Assembly (NCBI GenBank): GCA_964017195.1
Contig: OZ024887.1
Span: 3,276,881-3,340,880, forward strand
From: Siderastrea radians
Lineage: Eukaryota; Cnidaria; Anthozoa; Scleractinia; Rhizangiidae
Reading direction: 5' to 3'
Length of the DNA stretch: 64,000 nucleotides
Both the position numbers and the translations under genes were made by a program. The notes beneath the pieces were generated by a model. That model was not told the origin of the DNA. It worked only from the letters and a program-made list of their open reading frames with translations, and made no database searches. How positions within the stretch are numbered: position 1 is the stretch's first letter; each line of letters opens with the position of its first letter. This document shows, in pieces, positions 24,314 to 37,109 of the stretch.

Positions 24314-27300
24314 TAACAGGACATGGTTGGCATAGCTTGGGTGATATGATCGACCCATGGGTGCATGCTAGTAATTTGATGAAGTTCAGTAAAACCTCTT
24401 GGTAACTAACAGGACATGGTTGGAATTGCTCTGGTGATATTGGAAACTATAATTCGACCCATGGGTTCATCCTAGGAAATTGTGTAAACCCCGTGGAATG
24501 TCTTGGGAACTAACGGGACATGGTTGGCATAGCTTGGGTGATATGGTTGACCCATGGGTTCATGCTAGTAATTTGTTGAAATCCAGTAAAAACTCCTGGG
24601 AACTAACAGCACATCGTTGGCATAGCTTGTATGATATGGTCGATCCATGGGTTCATGCTAGTAATTTGTTGAAATCCAGTAAAAACTCTTGGCAACTAAC
24701 AGGACATGGTTGGCATAGCTTGGGTGATATGATCGACCCATGGGTGCATGCTAGTAATTTTATGAAATCCAGTAAAAACTCTTGGTAACTAACAGGACAT
24801 GGTTGGCATTGCTCTGGTGATATTGGAAACTAATTCAACCCATGGGTTCAGACCGTGGAAAGTCTTGGGAACTAACGGGACTTGGTGGGCAGAGCTTCAA
24901 TGGTACCGGAAACTTATTTGACCCATGGGTGCATCATAGAACTTTGTTTAAACCCAGTGAAAACTCTTGGGAACTAGCGGGACATGGGTGTTGTTGCATG
25001 AGTAATAATGAAAACTAATTTGACCCATGGGTTCATTATAGAACGTTGTTTAAACCCAGTGAAAACTCTTGGGAACTAGCGGGACATGGTGGGCAGAGCT
25101 TCAATGGCATGGCTTCAATTTGACCCATGGGTTCATGCTAGTAATTTGATGAAATCCAGTAAAAACTCTTGGTAACTAACAGGACATGGTTGGCATAGCT
25201 CTGGTTATATTGGAAACTAATTCGACCCATGGGTTCATCCTAGGAATATGTGTAAACCCCGTAGAAAGTCTTGGACACTAACGGGCCTTGGTGGGCAGAG
25301 GTTCAATGGTACAGGAAACTTATTTGACCCATGGGTTCATCATAGAACTTTGTTTAAACCCAGTGAAAACTCTTGGGAACTAACAAGACATGGTTGGCAT
25401 AGCTTGGATGATATTGGAAACTAATTGGACCCATGGGTTCATCATAGAACTTTGTTTAAACCCAGTAAAAACTCATGGGAACTAGGGTTGGTGTAGCTTG
25501 ACTGATACAGAAAACTAATTTGACCCATGGGTTCATCATAGAACTTTGAAAACTCTTGGGAACTAGCGGGACATGGTGGGCAGAGCTTCAATTGCATGGC
25601 TTCAATTTGACCCATGGGTTCATGCTAGTAATTTATTGAAATCCAGTAAAATCTCCTGGGAACTAACAGGACATGGTTGGCATAGCTTTGGTGATATTGG
25701 AAACTAATTTGACCCATGGGTTCATGCTAGTAATTTGTTGAAATCCAGTAAAAACTCTTGGGAACTAACAGGACATGGTTGGCATAGCTCTAGTGATATT
25801 GGAAACTAATTCGACCCATGGGTTCATCCTAGGAATTTGACCCATGGGTTCATGCTAGTAATTTGATGAAATCCAGTAAAAACTCTTGGTAACTAACAGG
25901 ACATGGTTGGCATAGCTTGGGTGATATGGTTGACCCATGGGTTCATGCTAGTAATTTGTTGAAATCCAGTAAAAACTCCTGGTAACTAACAGGACATGGT
26001 TGGCATAGCTTGGGTGATATGTTTGACCCATGGGTGCATGCTAGTAATTTGATGAAATCCAGTAAAAACTCTTGGTAACTAACAGGACATGGTTGGCATT
26101 GCTCTGGTGATATTGGAAACTAATTCGACCCATGGGTTCATCCTAGGAATTTGTGTAAACCCCGTGGAAAGTCTTGGGAACTAACGGGACTTGGTGGGCA
26201 GAGCTTCAATGGTACCAGAAACTTATTTGACCCATGGGTGCATCATAGAACTTTGTTTAAACGCAGTGAAAACTCTTGGGAACTAACAGGACATGGTTGG
26301 CATAGCTTGGGTGATATTGAAAACTAATTGGACCCATGGGTTCATCCCAGGAATTTGTTTAAACCCAGTGAAAACTCTTGGGAACTAGCGGGACATGGTG
26401 GGCAGAGCTTCAATGGCATGGCTTCAATTTGACCCATGGGTTCATGCTAGTAATTTATTGAAATCCAGTAAAATCTCTTGGGAACTAACAGGACATGGTT
26501 GGCATAGCTTTGGTGATATTGGAAACTAATTTGACCCATGGGTTCATGCTAGTAATTTGTTGAAATCCAGTAAAAACTCTCGGGAACTAACAGGACATGG
26601 TTGGCATAGCTCTAGTGATATTGGAAACTAATTCGACCCATGGGTTCATCCTAGGAATTTGACCCATGGGTTCATGCTAGTAATTTGATGAAATCCAGTA
26701 AAAACTCTCGGTAACTAACAGGACATGGTTGGCATAGCTTGGGTGATATGGTTGACCCATGGGTTCATGCTAGTAATTTGTTGAAATCCAGTAAAAACTC
26801 CTGGTAACTAACAGGACATGGTTGGCATAGCTTGGGTGATATGGTTGACCCATGGGTTCATGCTAGTAATTTGTTGAAATCCAGTAAAAACTCTTGGCAA
26901 CTAACAGGACATGGTTGGCATAGCTTGGGTGATATGATCGACCCATGGGTGCATGCTAGTAATTTGATGAAATCCAGTAAAAACTCTTGGTAACTAACAG
27001 GACATGGTTGGCATTGCTCTGGTGATATTAGAAACTAATTCGACCCATGGGTTCATCCTAGGAATTTGTGTAAACCCCGTGGAAAGTCTTGGGAACTAAC
27101 GGGACTTGGTGGGCAGAGCTTCAATGGTACCGGAAACTTATTTGACCCATGGGTTCATCATAGAACTTTGTTTAAACGCAGTGAAAACTCTTGGGAACTA
27201 ACAGGACATGGTTGGCATAGCTTTGGTGATATTGGAAATAATATTAGAAACTAATTCGACCCATGGGTTCATCCTAGCAATTTGTTTAAACCCCGTGGGA

Positions 27301-27472
27301 TTTGATGGGCAGAGGTTCAATGGTACCGGGAACTTATTTGAACCATGGGTTCATGCTAGTAATTTGTTTAAACCCATTACAAACTCTTGGGAAGTAACGA
27401 GATTTGATGGGCAGAGCTTCAATGGTACCTGAAACTTAATTGACCCATGGGTTCATCCTAGGAATTTGTTCA
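24314..27472 (+). repeat. satellite array, block A (forward)
   Basis: Tandem monomers of about 91-102 bp. Each contains GACCCATGGGTTCAT (core palindrome ACCCATGGGT), then GCTAGTAATTTGTTGAAATC or TTTGTTTAAACCCAGTG, CTCTTGGGAACTAACAGGAC and ATGGTTGGCATAGC. At least five monomer types are recognisable by their middle and tail: TTGGGTGATATTGG, TTCAATGGTACCGG, GTTGTTGCATGAGTAA, TTCAATGGCATGGC and a short type missing about 10 bp. 'Forward' means the strand reading ACCCATGGGTTCAT. Monomers carry frequent in-frame stops and no gene. Confidence 0.97.
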
Positions 27473-28360
27473 ACAAATTACTAGCATGAACCCATGGGTC
27501 AAATTGAAGCCATGCCATTGAAGCTCTGCCCACCATGTCCCGCTAGTTCCCAAGAGTTTTCACTGGGTTTAAACAAAGTTCTATGATGAACCCATGGGTC
27601 AAATTAGTTTTTATTATTACTCATGCAACAACAACCATGTCCCGCTAGTTCCCAAGAGTTTTCACTGGGTTTAAACAACGTTCTATAATGAACCCATGGG
27701 TCAAATTAGTTTTCATTATTACTCATGCAACAACACCCATGTCCCGCTAGTTCCCAAGAGTTTTCACTGGGTTTAAACAAAGTTCTATGATGAACCCATG
27801 GGTCAAATTAGTTTTCATTATTACTCATGCAACAACAACCATGTCCCGCTAGTTCCCAAGAGTTTTCACTGGATTTAAACAAATTCCTGGGATGAACCCA
27901 TGGGTCCAATTAGTTTCCAATATCACCCAAGCTATGCCAACCATGTCCTGTTAGTTCCCAAGAGTTTTCACTGCGTTTAAACAAAGTTCTATGATGCACC
28001 CATGGGTACCATTGAAGCTCTGCCCACCAAGTCCCGTTAGTTCCCAAGACTTTCCACGGGGTTTACACAAATTCCTAGGATGAACCCATGGGTGGATTCC
28101 TAGGAGTTTGTAATGGGTTTAAACAAATTACTAGCATGAACCCATGGTTCAAATAAGTTCCCGGTACCATTGAAGCTCTGCCCACCAAGTTGCGTTAGTT
28201 CCCAAGAGTTTTTCACGGGGTTTAAGCAAATTGCTAGCATGAACCCATGGGTCGAATAAGTTTCCAATATCACCAAAGCTATGCCAACCATGTCCTGTTA
28301 GTTACCAAGAGTTTTTACTGGATTTCAACAAATTACTAGGATGAACCCATGGGTCAAATA
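27473..28360 (-). repeat. satellite array, block B (inverted)
   Basis: The same monomers in reverse orientation. The left junction is a small palindrome, AATTTGTTCAACAAATT, at 27463-27479. The right junction (about 28360) is a TAAGTTTGTTGAAATCC fusion. Confidence 0.95.
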
Positions 28361-28948
28361 AGTTTGTTGAAATCCAGTAAAAACTCTTGGTAACTAACAG
28401 GACATGGTTGGCATAGCTTTGGTGATATTGGAAACTTATTCGACCCATGGGTTCATGCTAGCAATTTGCTTAAACCCCGTGAAAACTCTTGGGAACTAAC
28501 GCAACTTGGTGGGCAGAGCTTCAATGGTACCGGGAACTTATTTGAACCATGGGTTCATGCTAGTAATTTGTTTAAACCCATTACAAACTCTTGGGAAGTA
28601 ACGATATTTGATGGGCAGAGCTTCAATGGTACCTGGAACTTAATTGACCCATGGGTTCATCCTAGGAATTTGTTTAAACCCAGGACATGGTTGGCATAGC
28701 TTTGGTGATATTGGAAATAATATTAGAAACTAATTCGACCCATGGGTTCATCCTAGCAATTTGTTTAAACCCCGTGGGATTTGATGGGCAGAGGTTCAAC
28801 GGTACCGGGAACTTATTTGAACCATGGGTTCATGCTAGTAATTTGTTTAAACCCATTACAAACTCTTGGGAAGTAACGAGATTTGATGGGCAGAGCTTCA
28901 ATGGTACCTGGAACTTAATTGACCCATGGGTTCATCCTAGGAATTTGT
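28361..28948 (+). repeat. satellite array, block C (forward)
   Basis: Short forward block. Positions 28680-28978 are a near copy of 27204-27500, including the same AATTTGTTCAACAAATT inversion junction, so junction and flank were duplicated together about 1.48 kb apart. Confidence 0.95.
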
Positions 28949-30524
28949 TCAACAAATTACTAGCATGAACCCATGGGTCAACCATATCACCCAAGATATG
29001 CCAACCATGTCCCGTTAGTTCCCAAGACTTTCCACGGGGTTTACACAAATTCCTAGGATGAACCCATGGGTCGAATTATAGTTTCCAATATCACCAGAGC
29101 AATTCCAACCATGTCCTGTTAGTTACCAAGAGTTTTTACTGGATTTCATCAAATTACTAGCATGGGTTTAAACAAATTACTAGCATGAACCCATGGTTCA
29201 AATAAGTTCCCGGTACCATTGAAGCTCTGCCCACCAAGTTGCGTTAGTTCCCAAGAGTTTTCACGGGGTTTAAGCAAATTGCTAGCATGAACCCATGGGT
29301 CGAATAAGTTTCCAATATCACCAAAGCTATGCCAACCATGTCCTTTTAGTTGCCAAGAGTTTTTACTGGATTTCAACAAATTACTAGCATGAACCCATGG
29401 GTCAAACATATCCCAAGCTATGCCAACCATGTCCTGTTAGTTACCAGGAGTTTTTACTGGATTTCAACAAATTACTAGCATGAACCCATGGGTCAACCAT
29501 ATCACCCAAGCTATGCCAACCATGTCCTGTTAGTTACCAAGAGTTTTTACTGGATTTCATCAAATTACTAGCATGAACCCATGGGTCGAATTAGTTTCCA
29601 ATATCACTAGAGCTATGCCAACCATGTCCTGTTAGTTCCCAAGAGTTTTTACTGGATTTCAACAAATTACTAGCATGAACCCATGGGTCAAATTAGTTTC
29701 CAATATCACCAAAGCTATGCCAACCATGTCTTGTTAGTTCCCAAGAGATTTTACTGGATTTCAATAAATTACTAGCATGAACCAATGGGTCAAATTGAAG
29801 CCATGCCATTGAAGCTCTGCCTACCATGTCCCGCTAGTTCCCAAGAGTTTTCACTGGGTTTAAACAACGTTCTATGATGAACCCATGGGTCAAATTAGTT
29901 TTCTGTATCAGTCAAGCTACACCAACCCTAGTTCCCAGGAGTTTTTACTGGCTTTAAACAAAGTTCTATGATGAACCCATGGGTCCAATTAGTTTCCAAA
30001 ATCACCCAAGCTATGCCAACCATGTCTTGTTAGTTTCCAAGAGTTTTCACTGGGTTTAAACAAAGTTCTATGATGAACCCATGGGTCAAATAAGTTTCCT
30101 GTACCATTGAACCTCTGCCCACCAAGGCCCGTTAGTTCCCAAGACTTTCTACGGGGTTTACACAAATTCCTAGGATGAACCCATGGGTCGAATTAGTTTC
30201 CAATATAACCAGAGCTATGCCAACCATGTCCTGTTAGTTACCAAGAGTTTTTACTGGATTTCATCAAATTACTAGCATGAACCCATGGGTCAAATTGAAG
30301 CCAAGCCATAGAAGCTCTGCCCACCATGTCCCGCTAGTTCCCAAGAGTTTTCACTGGGTTTAAACAACGTTCTATAATGAACCCATGGGTCAAATTAGTT
30401 TTCATTATTACTCATGCAACAACACCCATATCCCGCTAGTTCCCAAGAGTTCTCACTGGGTTTAAACAAAGTTCTATGATGAACCCATGGGTCAAATTAG
30501 TTTTCATTATTACTCATGCAACAA
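28949..30524 (-). repeat. satellite array, block D (inverted), interrupted by the retrotransposon
   Basis: Inverted monomers run up to the LTR at 30525. The last monomer is the GTTGTTGCATGAGTAA type, cut within its CAACAACAACC segment. The other half resumes at 37639. Confidence 0.95.
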
Positions 30525-30733
30525 TGTAAGGAACGGAAATTGTACTTGTTATATTAAAATCGACGCGAAGGACTGGACCGAAATTAAGGTGACGTAATGT
30601 TGTCACCTGAATTGTACGCGAGTAGTTTTCCGCCATGTTGATGTGTATTCTAGCTTGCTTCGAAGCAACAATACAGTGAAATACAGCTTGGAATCACAAG
30701 GCCATTCTTGCTGGACGTGTTTTCCGTGTTACA
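30525..30733 (+). repeat. 5' LTR (209 bp)
   Basis: Starts TGTAAGGAACGG and ends GTGTTACA, with the usual TG...CA ends. It is identical to the 3' LTR except at one base. It contains TATATTAAAA near position 35, a possible TATA-like element, and an ATGGCGGAAAA sequence on the minus strand that resembles a YY1 site. Confidence 0.95.
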
Positions 30734-30736
30734 TTT

Positions 30737-30753
30737 TGGGGGCCTGTCCGGGA
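30737..30753 (+). promoter_or_regulatory. minus-strand primer binding site, tRNA-Pro-like
   Basis: TGGGGGCCTGTCCGGGA begins 3 bp after the 5' LTR. It matches the complement of the tRNA-Pro 3' end used by many retroviruses, apart from two central bases. Confidence 0.75.
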
Positions 30754-30993
30754 GAGTAAATCGAGAGGAAATTCAGTGGAAATTTGATGGATTTGTGCTC
30801 GAATTTGGACGATGAAACCCGAGTGCTCTGATGTCATGTAACTTGTGGATGTGTGGATTGCAGCCCGAAGGCAAACGATTCGCTTCGTGTGAAGGATACA
30901 GCCGAAAGAATTGTGGTTCCGGAGATCCTGTCGGCGTCCGAGAGGTACATTTTGTTATTCTGAGGCTTGTTGGTTGTGCTGTTGTTGTTAGCG

Positions 30994-32151
30994 ATGGCCG
31001 AAGAAAAACAAATATTGTTGGATCGTAAAGTTTTGTCACTTGACCTGGAATCAGTTAGGAAATTCGCCATCCAAGCGAAAGTTGACGAGTCAGATTTAGA
31101 GGGAAAGGGAAAGTTAGACATTATTCGGGCCATAAGACGCAAAGTGGAAGATTCTGTGAATAAATTGCACGGTGATGACCAGATTGAATATCTTGATGGG
31201 TTAATGATCCACCTGGGCCCTCCACCGCTCGAGGGAATGGAAGATAAGTACGGAGATCCTGAAACTGAAATGAAAGAAAAGCTGGACAAGCTCAAGACAG
31301 AACTGACTGAACTAGAATCTAAGAAAAAGGCAACAGTTCAGGAAGGCAAATCTGCCAGTTCAGGAGACGATAGTGACACTATTAAGATTCCGTTGCTAGG
31401 TGTTCAGCAGACTATTCTCCGAAGGGATTTCAAGATCCAAGGGGTGGTAGGAGACCCTGGCCAGAAAGATAAACTAGGATATCAGGCGTTAATGTCTCAA
31501 ATAGAAGCAGGGATTGCGAAGGGGTACAGCGATAAAGAAGTAGTGAGTGCGGTAGTTCGAGCTGTGCAGCCAGGCCTGCAACTTCGAAGTTACCTGGAAA
31601 ACACGGTGGAACTGACCCTGCCCAAATTACGAAAAATTATTCGCTTTCATTTCCATGAGAAAAACGCCACCGAGTTATATCAACTGCTTACAAACCTGGC
31701 CCAGGAACCTAAAGAAGATCCCCCGTCTTTCTTGATGAGAGCATTGACCATTCGTCAAAAGATTATCAGTGCCTCTAAGGAGTCAGGAACTGGAATCAAG
31801 TATGATGCCTCCTCAGTTCAGAGCTTGTTCCTCCATGCTCTAGAGACCGGCTTGGCCGATGAAACGATCCGCGCTAAGATAAGGCCGCTTACACAAAACC
31901 CCTCAGTAGCAGACGAAGATTTGATTGAGGCAATGAGCTTGGCCATGTCAGCGGAGACCGAGAGGAGTCACAAGTTCTGCTTATCGAGTAAGACGAAGTC
32001 TGTCAAGGTGTCCACAGTGGAGGGAGGGGTCGACGCCAGAGTGAAGAAGGATCAAGAGCTACTAGCTACACTCAAAGCCGTTCAAGCTGACTTGGCTACA
32101 GTGCAGTCTGAAATGAAAACACTTCGTAGTACAGTAACAGCGTCAAGTTAA
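30994..32151 (+). CDS. gag: gag polyprotein, ended by an in-frame TAA before the zinc knuckle
   Basis: Structural protein of the retrotransposon particle, 385 aa. The chosen ATG at 30994 (GCGATGG) begins MAEEKQ; the frame is open a little upstream but without an ATG. A charged coiled-coil-like stretch lies about residues 85-115. A capsid-type helical region follows ([20 protein letters not shown], then [15 protein letters not shown]), as in gypsy and retroviral capsids. The TAA at 32149 stops the frame. The same frame then continues open to TAG at 32353 and encodes a perfect CX2CX4HX4C zinc knuckle at 32251-32292 ([14 protein letters not shown]). So the stop separates capsid from nucleocapsid. 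Either this copy carries a nonsense mutation or the stop is read through; the sequence alone cannot say. Confidence 0.88.
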   Translation: MAEEKQILLDRKVLSLDLESVRKFAIQAKVDESDLEGKGKLDIIRAIRRKVEDSVNKLHGDDQIEYLDGLMIHLGPPPLEGMEDKYGDPETEMKEKLDKLKTELTELESKKKATVQEGKSASSGDDSDTIKIPLLGVQQTILRRDFKIQGVVGDPGQKDKLGYQALMSQIEAGIAKGYSDKEVVSAVVRAVQPGLQLRSYLENTVELTLPKLRKIIRFHFHEKNATELYQLLTNLAQEPKEDPPSFLMRALTIRQKIISASKESGTGIKYDASSVQSLFLHALETGLADETIRAKIRPLTQNPSVADEDLIEAMSLAMSAETERSHKFCLSSKTKSVKVSTVEGGVDARVKKDQELLATLKAVQADLATVQSEMKTLRSTVTASS

Positions 32152-32204
32152 CCCCCAACTGGATTCAACCACAATGGGAACAGAGTAGAACCGAGACAAG
32201 TGGG

Positions 32205-35200
32205 TTGCAGAGTGTGCAGAGAAAAAGGAGAAGGAGACAAGTCCTCACACTGCTATCTCTGTGGTGGTTTAAATCATATTGCAAGGTATTGCCGAACCAA
32301 GTTCAACAATCAGCAGGGAAACGGCCGCAGGCTGCCCCCGCGGGACAGGGAGTAGCCTTACCCAAAGAGCAAAAGTCCCATCACTGTGCTAATTGCCTGA
32401 AGTTTGCATCGTACACGGAGTTACGACGATGTTCATCGTGCCAGTCAGTTCTTTATTGTTCAGTGGACTGCCAGAAGAATCACCGGCCTAGACACAAGGT
32501 CCTGTGTAAGGCTATCAAGGAACTTTCAGAGAGGACACAAAATACCGAAAAGGGCTTAGGAGATGCTCAAGATATGGGTGTGTTCAGTAGTCACATGACC
32601 CCAAAGCAACAAGATTACGTAGCAAAGCTGGTGGGTAGAAAGTGTTCTGTGCAGTGCTACCTTAATGATAAACTGATGGAAGTATTATGGGATACCGGCG
32701 CACAAGTGTCTCTAATCTCTGAGGATGTTTTGAAAAGTCAGCTGCCATCTGTTCAAGTAAGAGACATTTGTCAGTTGCTCGATACACAAGGCAGTATTAG
32801 TTTGCAAGCAGCGAATGGGACAGATATCCCTTATAGTGGATGGGCAGAAATTGATTTGGAATTAGCAGCCGATACTGAAACTAAGATTAAAGTGCCATTC
32901 TTAGTGACCAAGGAGAATATTGATCAGCCCCTGATTGGTTTCAACGTTATAGAGTTAATCGTCAAAGAGGATCATGGGAAAAGAGACGATAAATTAGTGG
33001 AGAAATTGGAGAATTCCTTTATACACTGTGAGAGAAAGAACATACCGGCCTTGGTCAACTTCATTCGAAGTAGTGATTGTGATGAACTATGTGTCGTAAA
33101 GTCAACGAAGACCACGTGCATTATCCCTGCGGGACAAACGGTTCCGGTGCCGTGTCGTGCAAATACTGGTCCAATTCAGCGTAAAACGCCTGTTCTCTTT
33201 GAACCAGATGAGCTAGCGCAGTGGCCTCCAGGTCTAGAAGTACACGAGGGGTTGACTGTAGTAAAAGAAGGTAATTCAACCATCCTAAATGTCACCGTCA
33301 CCAATGACTCGGACCATGACATTGTACTGCCTGGGAGAGTGACTCTAGGACGGCTTCAACAAGTTCGTTCTGTGACCCCTGTTGCAGTGAAGCTTAAAGA
33401 TCCAGTGGAAGAATCTTATGAGCAAGAGAGTCCATGTGAGGAGAATTCAGTACCCAAACAAAGTGGGAGCATCAGCTGTGAAATGCCTGAGGTGGACTTG
33501 AGTGGGCTGACTATCAAACAACGAGAACAAGCTGAACAGCTACTGCGTGAAGAAGCGGATGCATTCGCTAGGAACGACAATGACATTGGATGTATCCCAG
33601 AACTACAGATGGACATCAACTTAACGGATAGTCAACCAGTTCAAAAGAACTACCTTGCAGTACCACGCCCATTACACCCAGAGGTTAAGGCGTACATCGA
33701 GGACCTACTTAACCGAGGTTTCATCAGGAAATCTAAGTCACCATTTTCAAGCAGTGTTGTCTGTGTGCGAAAGAAAGATGGCGGAATGAGACTGTGCATA
33801 GATTACAGAGAACTGAACAAGAAAACCATACCAGACCGCCACCCCATCCCTCGAATTCAAGAGGCTTTGGACAGCTTGGGAGGTAAATCTTGGTTTAGTG
33901 TATTGGACCAGGGGAAAGCGTACCACCAAGGATTTATTAGACAGCAAAGCCAACCACTAACTGCTTTCATAACCCCATGGGGTTTATATGAATGGGTTAG
34001 AGTCCCCTTCGGCTTGATGAACGCACCAGCCAATTTCCAACGATTTATGGAAAACTGTCTTGGAGAGCTTCGCGATGAGATTTGTATCCCATACCTGGAT
34101 GATGTGATAGTGTTTTCACAGTCTTTTGACGAGCACATTGAACATCTCCGCAAAGTCTTGCGACGTTTGAAGAATCATGGAGTGAAATTGAAAGCGAAAA
34201 AGTGTAAATTGTTCAAGCCTGAAGTGTCCTTCCTCGGCAGAATCATCTCGAGAGATGGATACCGAATGGATCCTAAAGCTACGAATGCAGTGACAACTCT
34301 AAAAGGCGTGAAACCAAAGACAGTTGGAGAAGTGAGAAGAATCATGGGTTTGCTTGGTGTATACCGTCGTCATATTCCGAACTTTGCTCAGACAGCGAAG
34401 CCCATCTATGATCTTTTGACGCGTAGCTCATCAATTCATGAGGGACGCACAGTGACTAGTCGTAATATCAGCAAATCCAGTGGACAGTTACCATCTTCAG
34501 CATCAGTAAACTGGGAGCCTAAGCACCAGACAGCTTTAAATACTTTGATTGATCAAGTTACCACTCCACCTCTACTGGCATATCCAGAATACAGTTCACC
34601 ATTCATCGTGCACACGGATGCTTCTCAAGAAGGCTTAGGCGCTGTCCTTTACCAGACACAAAACGGCATTATGCGAGTCATTGCCTTTGCATCAAGGACC
34701 CTCACCCCATCGGAACGCAAGTATCATCTGCACTCTGGTAAATTGGAATTCTTAGCATTGAAATGGGCAGTCACGGAACAGTTCCGAGACTACCTTTACT
34801 ACGCCCCGGAGTTCGTCGTCTACACGGACAATAACCCCCTGACATATGTTTTAACAACCGCGAAGCTGAATGCTACCGGACTGAGGTGGGTTGGAGAGCT
34901 TGCTGAATTTAACTTTGAAATACGGTATAGACCTGGGAAGTCAAACACAGATGCTGACAGCCTGTCAAGGCTTCCTGCTGATTTCAAGGTATATATGGAC
35001 AGCTGCAGTGAAATAATCTCTCCAGAAAGCCTGCAAGCTTCTATCTCAGCAGTTAATGCCTTAGCCAATGGAGACTCAATCTGGTTGACGTCTTTGACGG
35101 ACAAGGAAGAGGAACTCCCGCAAGATGATGTTTTGTTTCCTCCCACCTGCAATCAAGTAAGAGTAATTGATCTAGTGAAGGGTCAACAGGAAGATCCTAG

Positions 35201-37109
35201 TATTGGTCGAGTGTTAAAGTTCATCAAAGCCACACGGAAACCCACAGTGACACAGAAACGCCGTGAACCGCCGCCAGTCCGCAAGTACTTAAATGACTGG
35301 CACAAGCTTCACATTGACAAAAAGAGTGGCATTCTCTACCGTAACCAGCAAGTGGTTCTACCACAAAAATTTCGGCGAACTGTGTACCGTGAACTCCATG
35401 AGGAAATGGGCCACCTCGGTGTAGAGCGGGTATTAGCCTTAGCCCGTGAAAGGTTTTATTGGCCGTACATGAGGAAAGACATAGAGCACTTCATTCACCA
35501 CACATGTAAATGCTTGAAGCAACGACCACCTAGCCTCCACACAAGAGAGCCTCTTCAGCCCATTGTCACGACAGCTCCACTGCAGATGCTTTCAATTGAC
35601 TTTGTTCATTTAGAACGGAGCTCCGGGGGCTACGAATACATCTTGGTTTTGGTAGACCATTTCACCAAATACGCTCAGGCTTATCCAACACGGAATAAAA
35701 CTGCAGTCACAGCCGCAGATAAGATCTTTAATGACTTTATTCCACGCTTCGGATTTCCGGAAAAACTGCACCATGACATGGGGGGAGAGTTTGAAAACCG
35801 TCTGTTCAAGCGATTAGAGGAACTGTCTGGAGTAACGCATTCACGTACTACCCCTTATCATCCTCAAAGGAATGGTTTGGTTGAGAGGATGAATCGTACG
35901 CTTCTTTGTATGTTGCGGACCCTCCCTGACACCCACAAGTCGAACTGGAAAGACCACGTGAATAAGTTGGTGCATGCGTATAATTGCACAGTCCATGAGT
36001 CCACCGGATTTTCGCCCTTCCACCTGCTATTCGGAAGAAGCCCTCGTCTACCGATTGATCTCATCTTCGACTTGCCAGCAAAACCGGGGTCCACATCACA
36101 CACGGAGTACGCGTCCAAATGGAAGAGAGCAATGCAAGAGGCCTATTCACTCGCCTCAAAGGCAGCCAGAGAAAGTGCTTCACGTGGAAAGAAACACTAT
36201 GACAAACGAGTACGGTCTTCAGTTTTACAAGCAGGCGATCGTGTCCTAGTCTGCAACCTGACCCCAAGAGGTGGACCTGGAAAACTAAAGAACTTTTGGG
36301 AAGACGAAATTCATGTCGTAGTGGCACGTAAAGGAGAGGGCAGCCCAGTATATGAGGTGCGACCAGAATCTTCAAAAGGACGCAGTCGTACTTTACACCG
36401 TAATCTTCTCCTACCTTGCGATTACCTTCCCTCCAAACCTTGGGAAGAACTCCCTCAAATCAAGAGGTATCGACCACCTACGCCACACCCCCGTGCAAAT
36501 GACGAACTACTGGAACAGAACAGGGACAGCGACGAAAGTGACAGTGATGATGAATTACCAACATTTACTTGCCACAGTCAATCTCTACCTACAACCGCTG
36601 GGAGCAACCCACCTCAGGATTTAGCAACGACTACAGGTGAACCGACAAATCAAGAGGAGCAGTCCCCAGGCAGCAATATTGACCTAGTCAATGACTCGAC
36701 AGAGGGGGAGAGCCACCCTGATCCAGCACCTACTGTACAGGCTGAAGAAGACGTGCATGGAAATTTTGGACAACCAGGTGAAACTCAAGCTAGTGGCAAC
36801 CAAAATCGTCCCCACCGTGTGACGCAAGCTCCAAAACGGCTGACCTACCCAACTGTAGGGAACCCAACTTACGTGAGACCAGTTGAAGTACAACCAGCTG
36901 CGGGTGTTAACCAATTCGGTATGACAACACCAGTACATACTCGTGCATTCGAGCCTGTAGTCAACCCATACAACATATCACCGCCAGCGATGTTTTGGAC
37001 ACCCCCAGGTTTGGCACCAGTGATGTTCTCAACTATGGCACCAGGCATGTGCTTTCAAGGATTACCGTTACAGCATTGGGGAGCACCCAGCCAGTTACCT
37101 CTATATTGA
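32205..37109 (+). CDS. pol: pol polyprotein: MYND finger, protease, reverse transcriptase, RNase H, integrase
   Basis: Frame open for 1634 codons, -1 relative to gag. It is probably made by frameshifting at 32268, since 32205 is a TTG and not a real start. Residues below count from 32205. A MYND-type finger is at 61-101 (CANC, CSSC, YCSVDCQ, then His and Cys). The retropepsin active site WDTGAQ has Asp 163. Reverse transcriptase has YLDD at 630-633. RNase H has acidic residues D805, E848 and D875. Integrase has an HHCC zinc domain, then D1132, D1191 and E1227 with exactly 35 residues between the last two. The usual SDxG around the second Asp is HDMG here. A WEDEIHVV module follows, then a Pro/Ser/acid-rich tail of about 230 aa of unknown role. 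No frame breaks within pol. Confidence 0.95.
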   Translation: MQSVQRKRRRRQVLTLLSLWWFKSYCKVLPNQVQQSAGKRPQAAPAGQGVALPKEQKSHHCANCLKFASYTELRRCSSCQSVLYCSVDCQKNHRPRHKVLCKAIKELSERTQNTEKGLGDAQDMGVFSSHMTPKQQDYVAKLVGRKCSVQCYLNDKLMEVLWDTGAQVSLISEDVLKSQLPSVQVRDICQLLDTQGSISLQAANGTDIPYSGWAEIDLELAADTETKIKVPFLVTKENIDQPLIGFNVIELIVKEDHGKRDDKLVEKLENSFIHCERKNIPALVNFIRSSDCDELCVVKSTKTTCIIPAGQTVPVPCRANTGPIQRKTPVLFEPDELAQWPPGLEVHEGLTVVKEGNSTILNVTVTNDSDHDIVLPGRVTLGRLQQVRSVTPVAVKLKDPVEESYEQESPCEENSVPKQSGSISCEMPEVDLSGLTIKQREQAEQLLREEADAFARNDNDIGCIPELQMDINLTDSQPVQKNYLAVPRPLHPEVKAYIEDLLNRGFIRKSKSPFSSSVVCVRKKDGGMRLCIDYRELNKKTIPDRHPIPRIQEALDSLGGKSWFSVLDQGKAYHQGFIRQQSQPLTAFITPWGLYEWVRVPFGLMNAPANFQRFMENCLGELRDEICIPYLDDVIVFSQSFDEHIEHLRKVLRRLKNHGVKLKAKKCKLFKPEVSFLGRIISRDGYRMDPKATNAVTTLKGVKPKTVGEVRRIMGLLGVYRRHIPNFAQTAKPIYDLLTRSSSIHEGRTVTSRNISKSSGQLPSSASVNWEPKHQTALNTLIDQVTTPPLLAYPEYSSPFIVHTDASQEGLGAVLYQTQNGIMRVIAFASRTLTPSERKYHLHSGKLEFLALKWAVTEQFRDYLYYAPEFVVYTDNNPLTYVLTTAKLNATGLRWVGELAEFNFEIRYRPGKSNTDADSLSRLPADFKVYMDSCSEIISPESLQASISAVNALANGDSIWLTSLTDKEEELPQDDVLFPPTCNQVRVIDLVKGQQEDPSIGRVLKFIKATRKPTVTQKRREPPPVRKYLNDWHKLHIDKKSGILYRNQQVVLPQKFRRTVYRELHEEMGHLGVERVLALARERFYWPYMRKDIEHFIHHTCKCLKQRPPSLHTREPLQPIVTTAPLQMLSIDFVHLERSSGGYEYILVLVDHFTKYAQAYPTRNKTAVTAADKIFNDFIPRFGFPEKLHHDMGGEFENRLFKRLEELSGVTHSRTTPYHPQRNGLVERMNRTLLCMLRTLPDTHKSNWKDHVNKLVHAYNCTVHESTGFSPFHLLFGRSPRLPIDLIFDLPAKPGSTSHTEYASKWKRAMQEAYSLASKAARESASRGKKHYDKRVRSSVLQAGDRVLVCNLTPRGGPGKLKNFWEDEIHVVVARKGEGSPVYEVRPESSKGRSRTLHRNLLLPCDYLPSKPWEELPQIKRYRPPTPHPRANDELLEQNRDSDESDSDDELPTFTCHSQSLPTTAGSNPPQDLATTTGEPTNQEEQSPGSNIDLVNDSTEGESHPDPAPTVQAEEDVHGNFGQPGETQASGNQNRPHRVTQAPKRLTYPTVGNPTYVRPVEVQPAAGVNQFGMTTPVHTRAFEPVVNPYNISPPAMFWTPPGLAPVMFSTMAPGMCFQGLPLQHWGAPSQLPLY
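32251..32292 (+). other. gag nucleocapsid CCHC zinc knuckle, downstream of the stop
   Basis: In gag frame the 14 residues [14 protein letters not shown] fit CX2CX4HX4C exactly. A CRVC pair lies about 15 codons upstream. Because it is intact though separated from gag by TAA, the stop is probably recent or suppressible. Confidence 0.85.
32268..32274 (+). promoter_or_regulatory. -1 ribosomal frameshift heptamer TTTAAAT
   Basis: In the gag frame the codons are ..T TTA AAT, which is the X XXY YYZ form of a -1 slippery site (compare the well-known UUUAAAC). A one-base slip moves the ribosome from gag frame to the pol frame, which is open here and reads FKSYCK. The gag frame stops 79 bp later (32353). 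The heptamer lies inside the zinc knuckle, so a Gag-Pol product would carry only half of the knuckle. A downstream stem or pseudoknot was not worked out. Confidence 0.6.

Noticed and set aside
24480..24788. Satellite ORFs reading WELTGHGWHS / FDPWVHASNL repeats (also 27066, 28466, 43265, 52470, 63453)
   Set aside because: Monomers of 102 bp keep frame by length only. Most carry a stop in GGAAACTAATT, ORFs occur on both strands according to block orientation, and no start, splice or promoter context is present.
35841..36375. Minus-strand ORFs within pol
   Set aside because: Antisense shadows of the integrase region of the retrotransposon.
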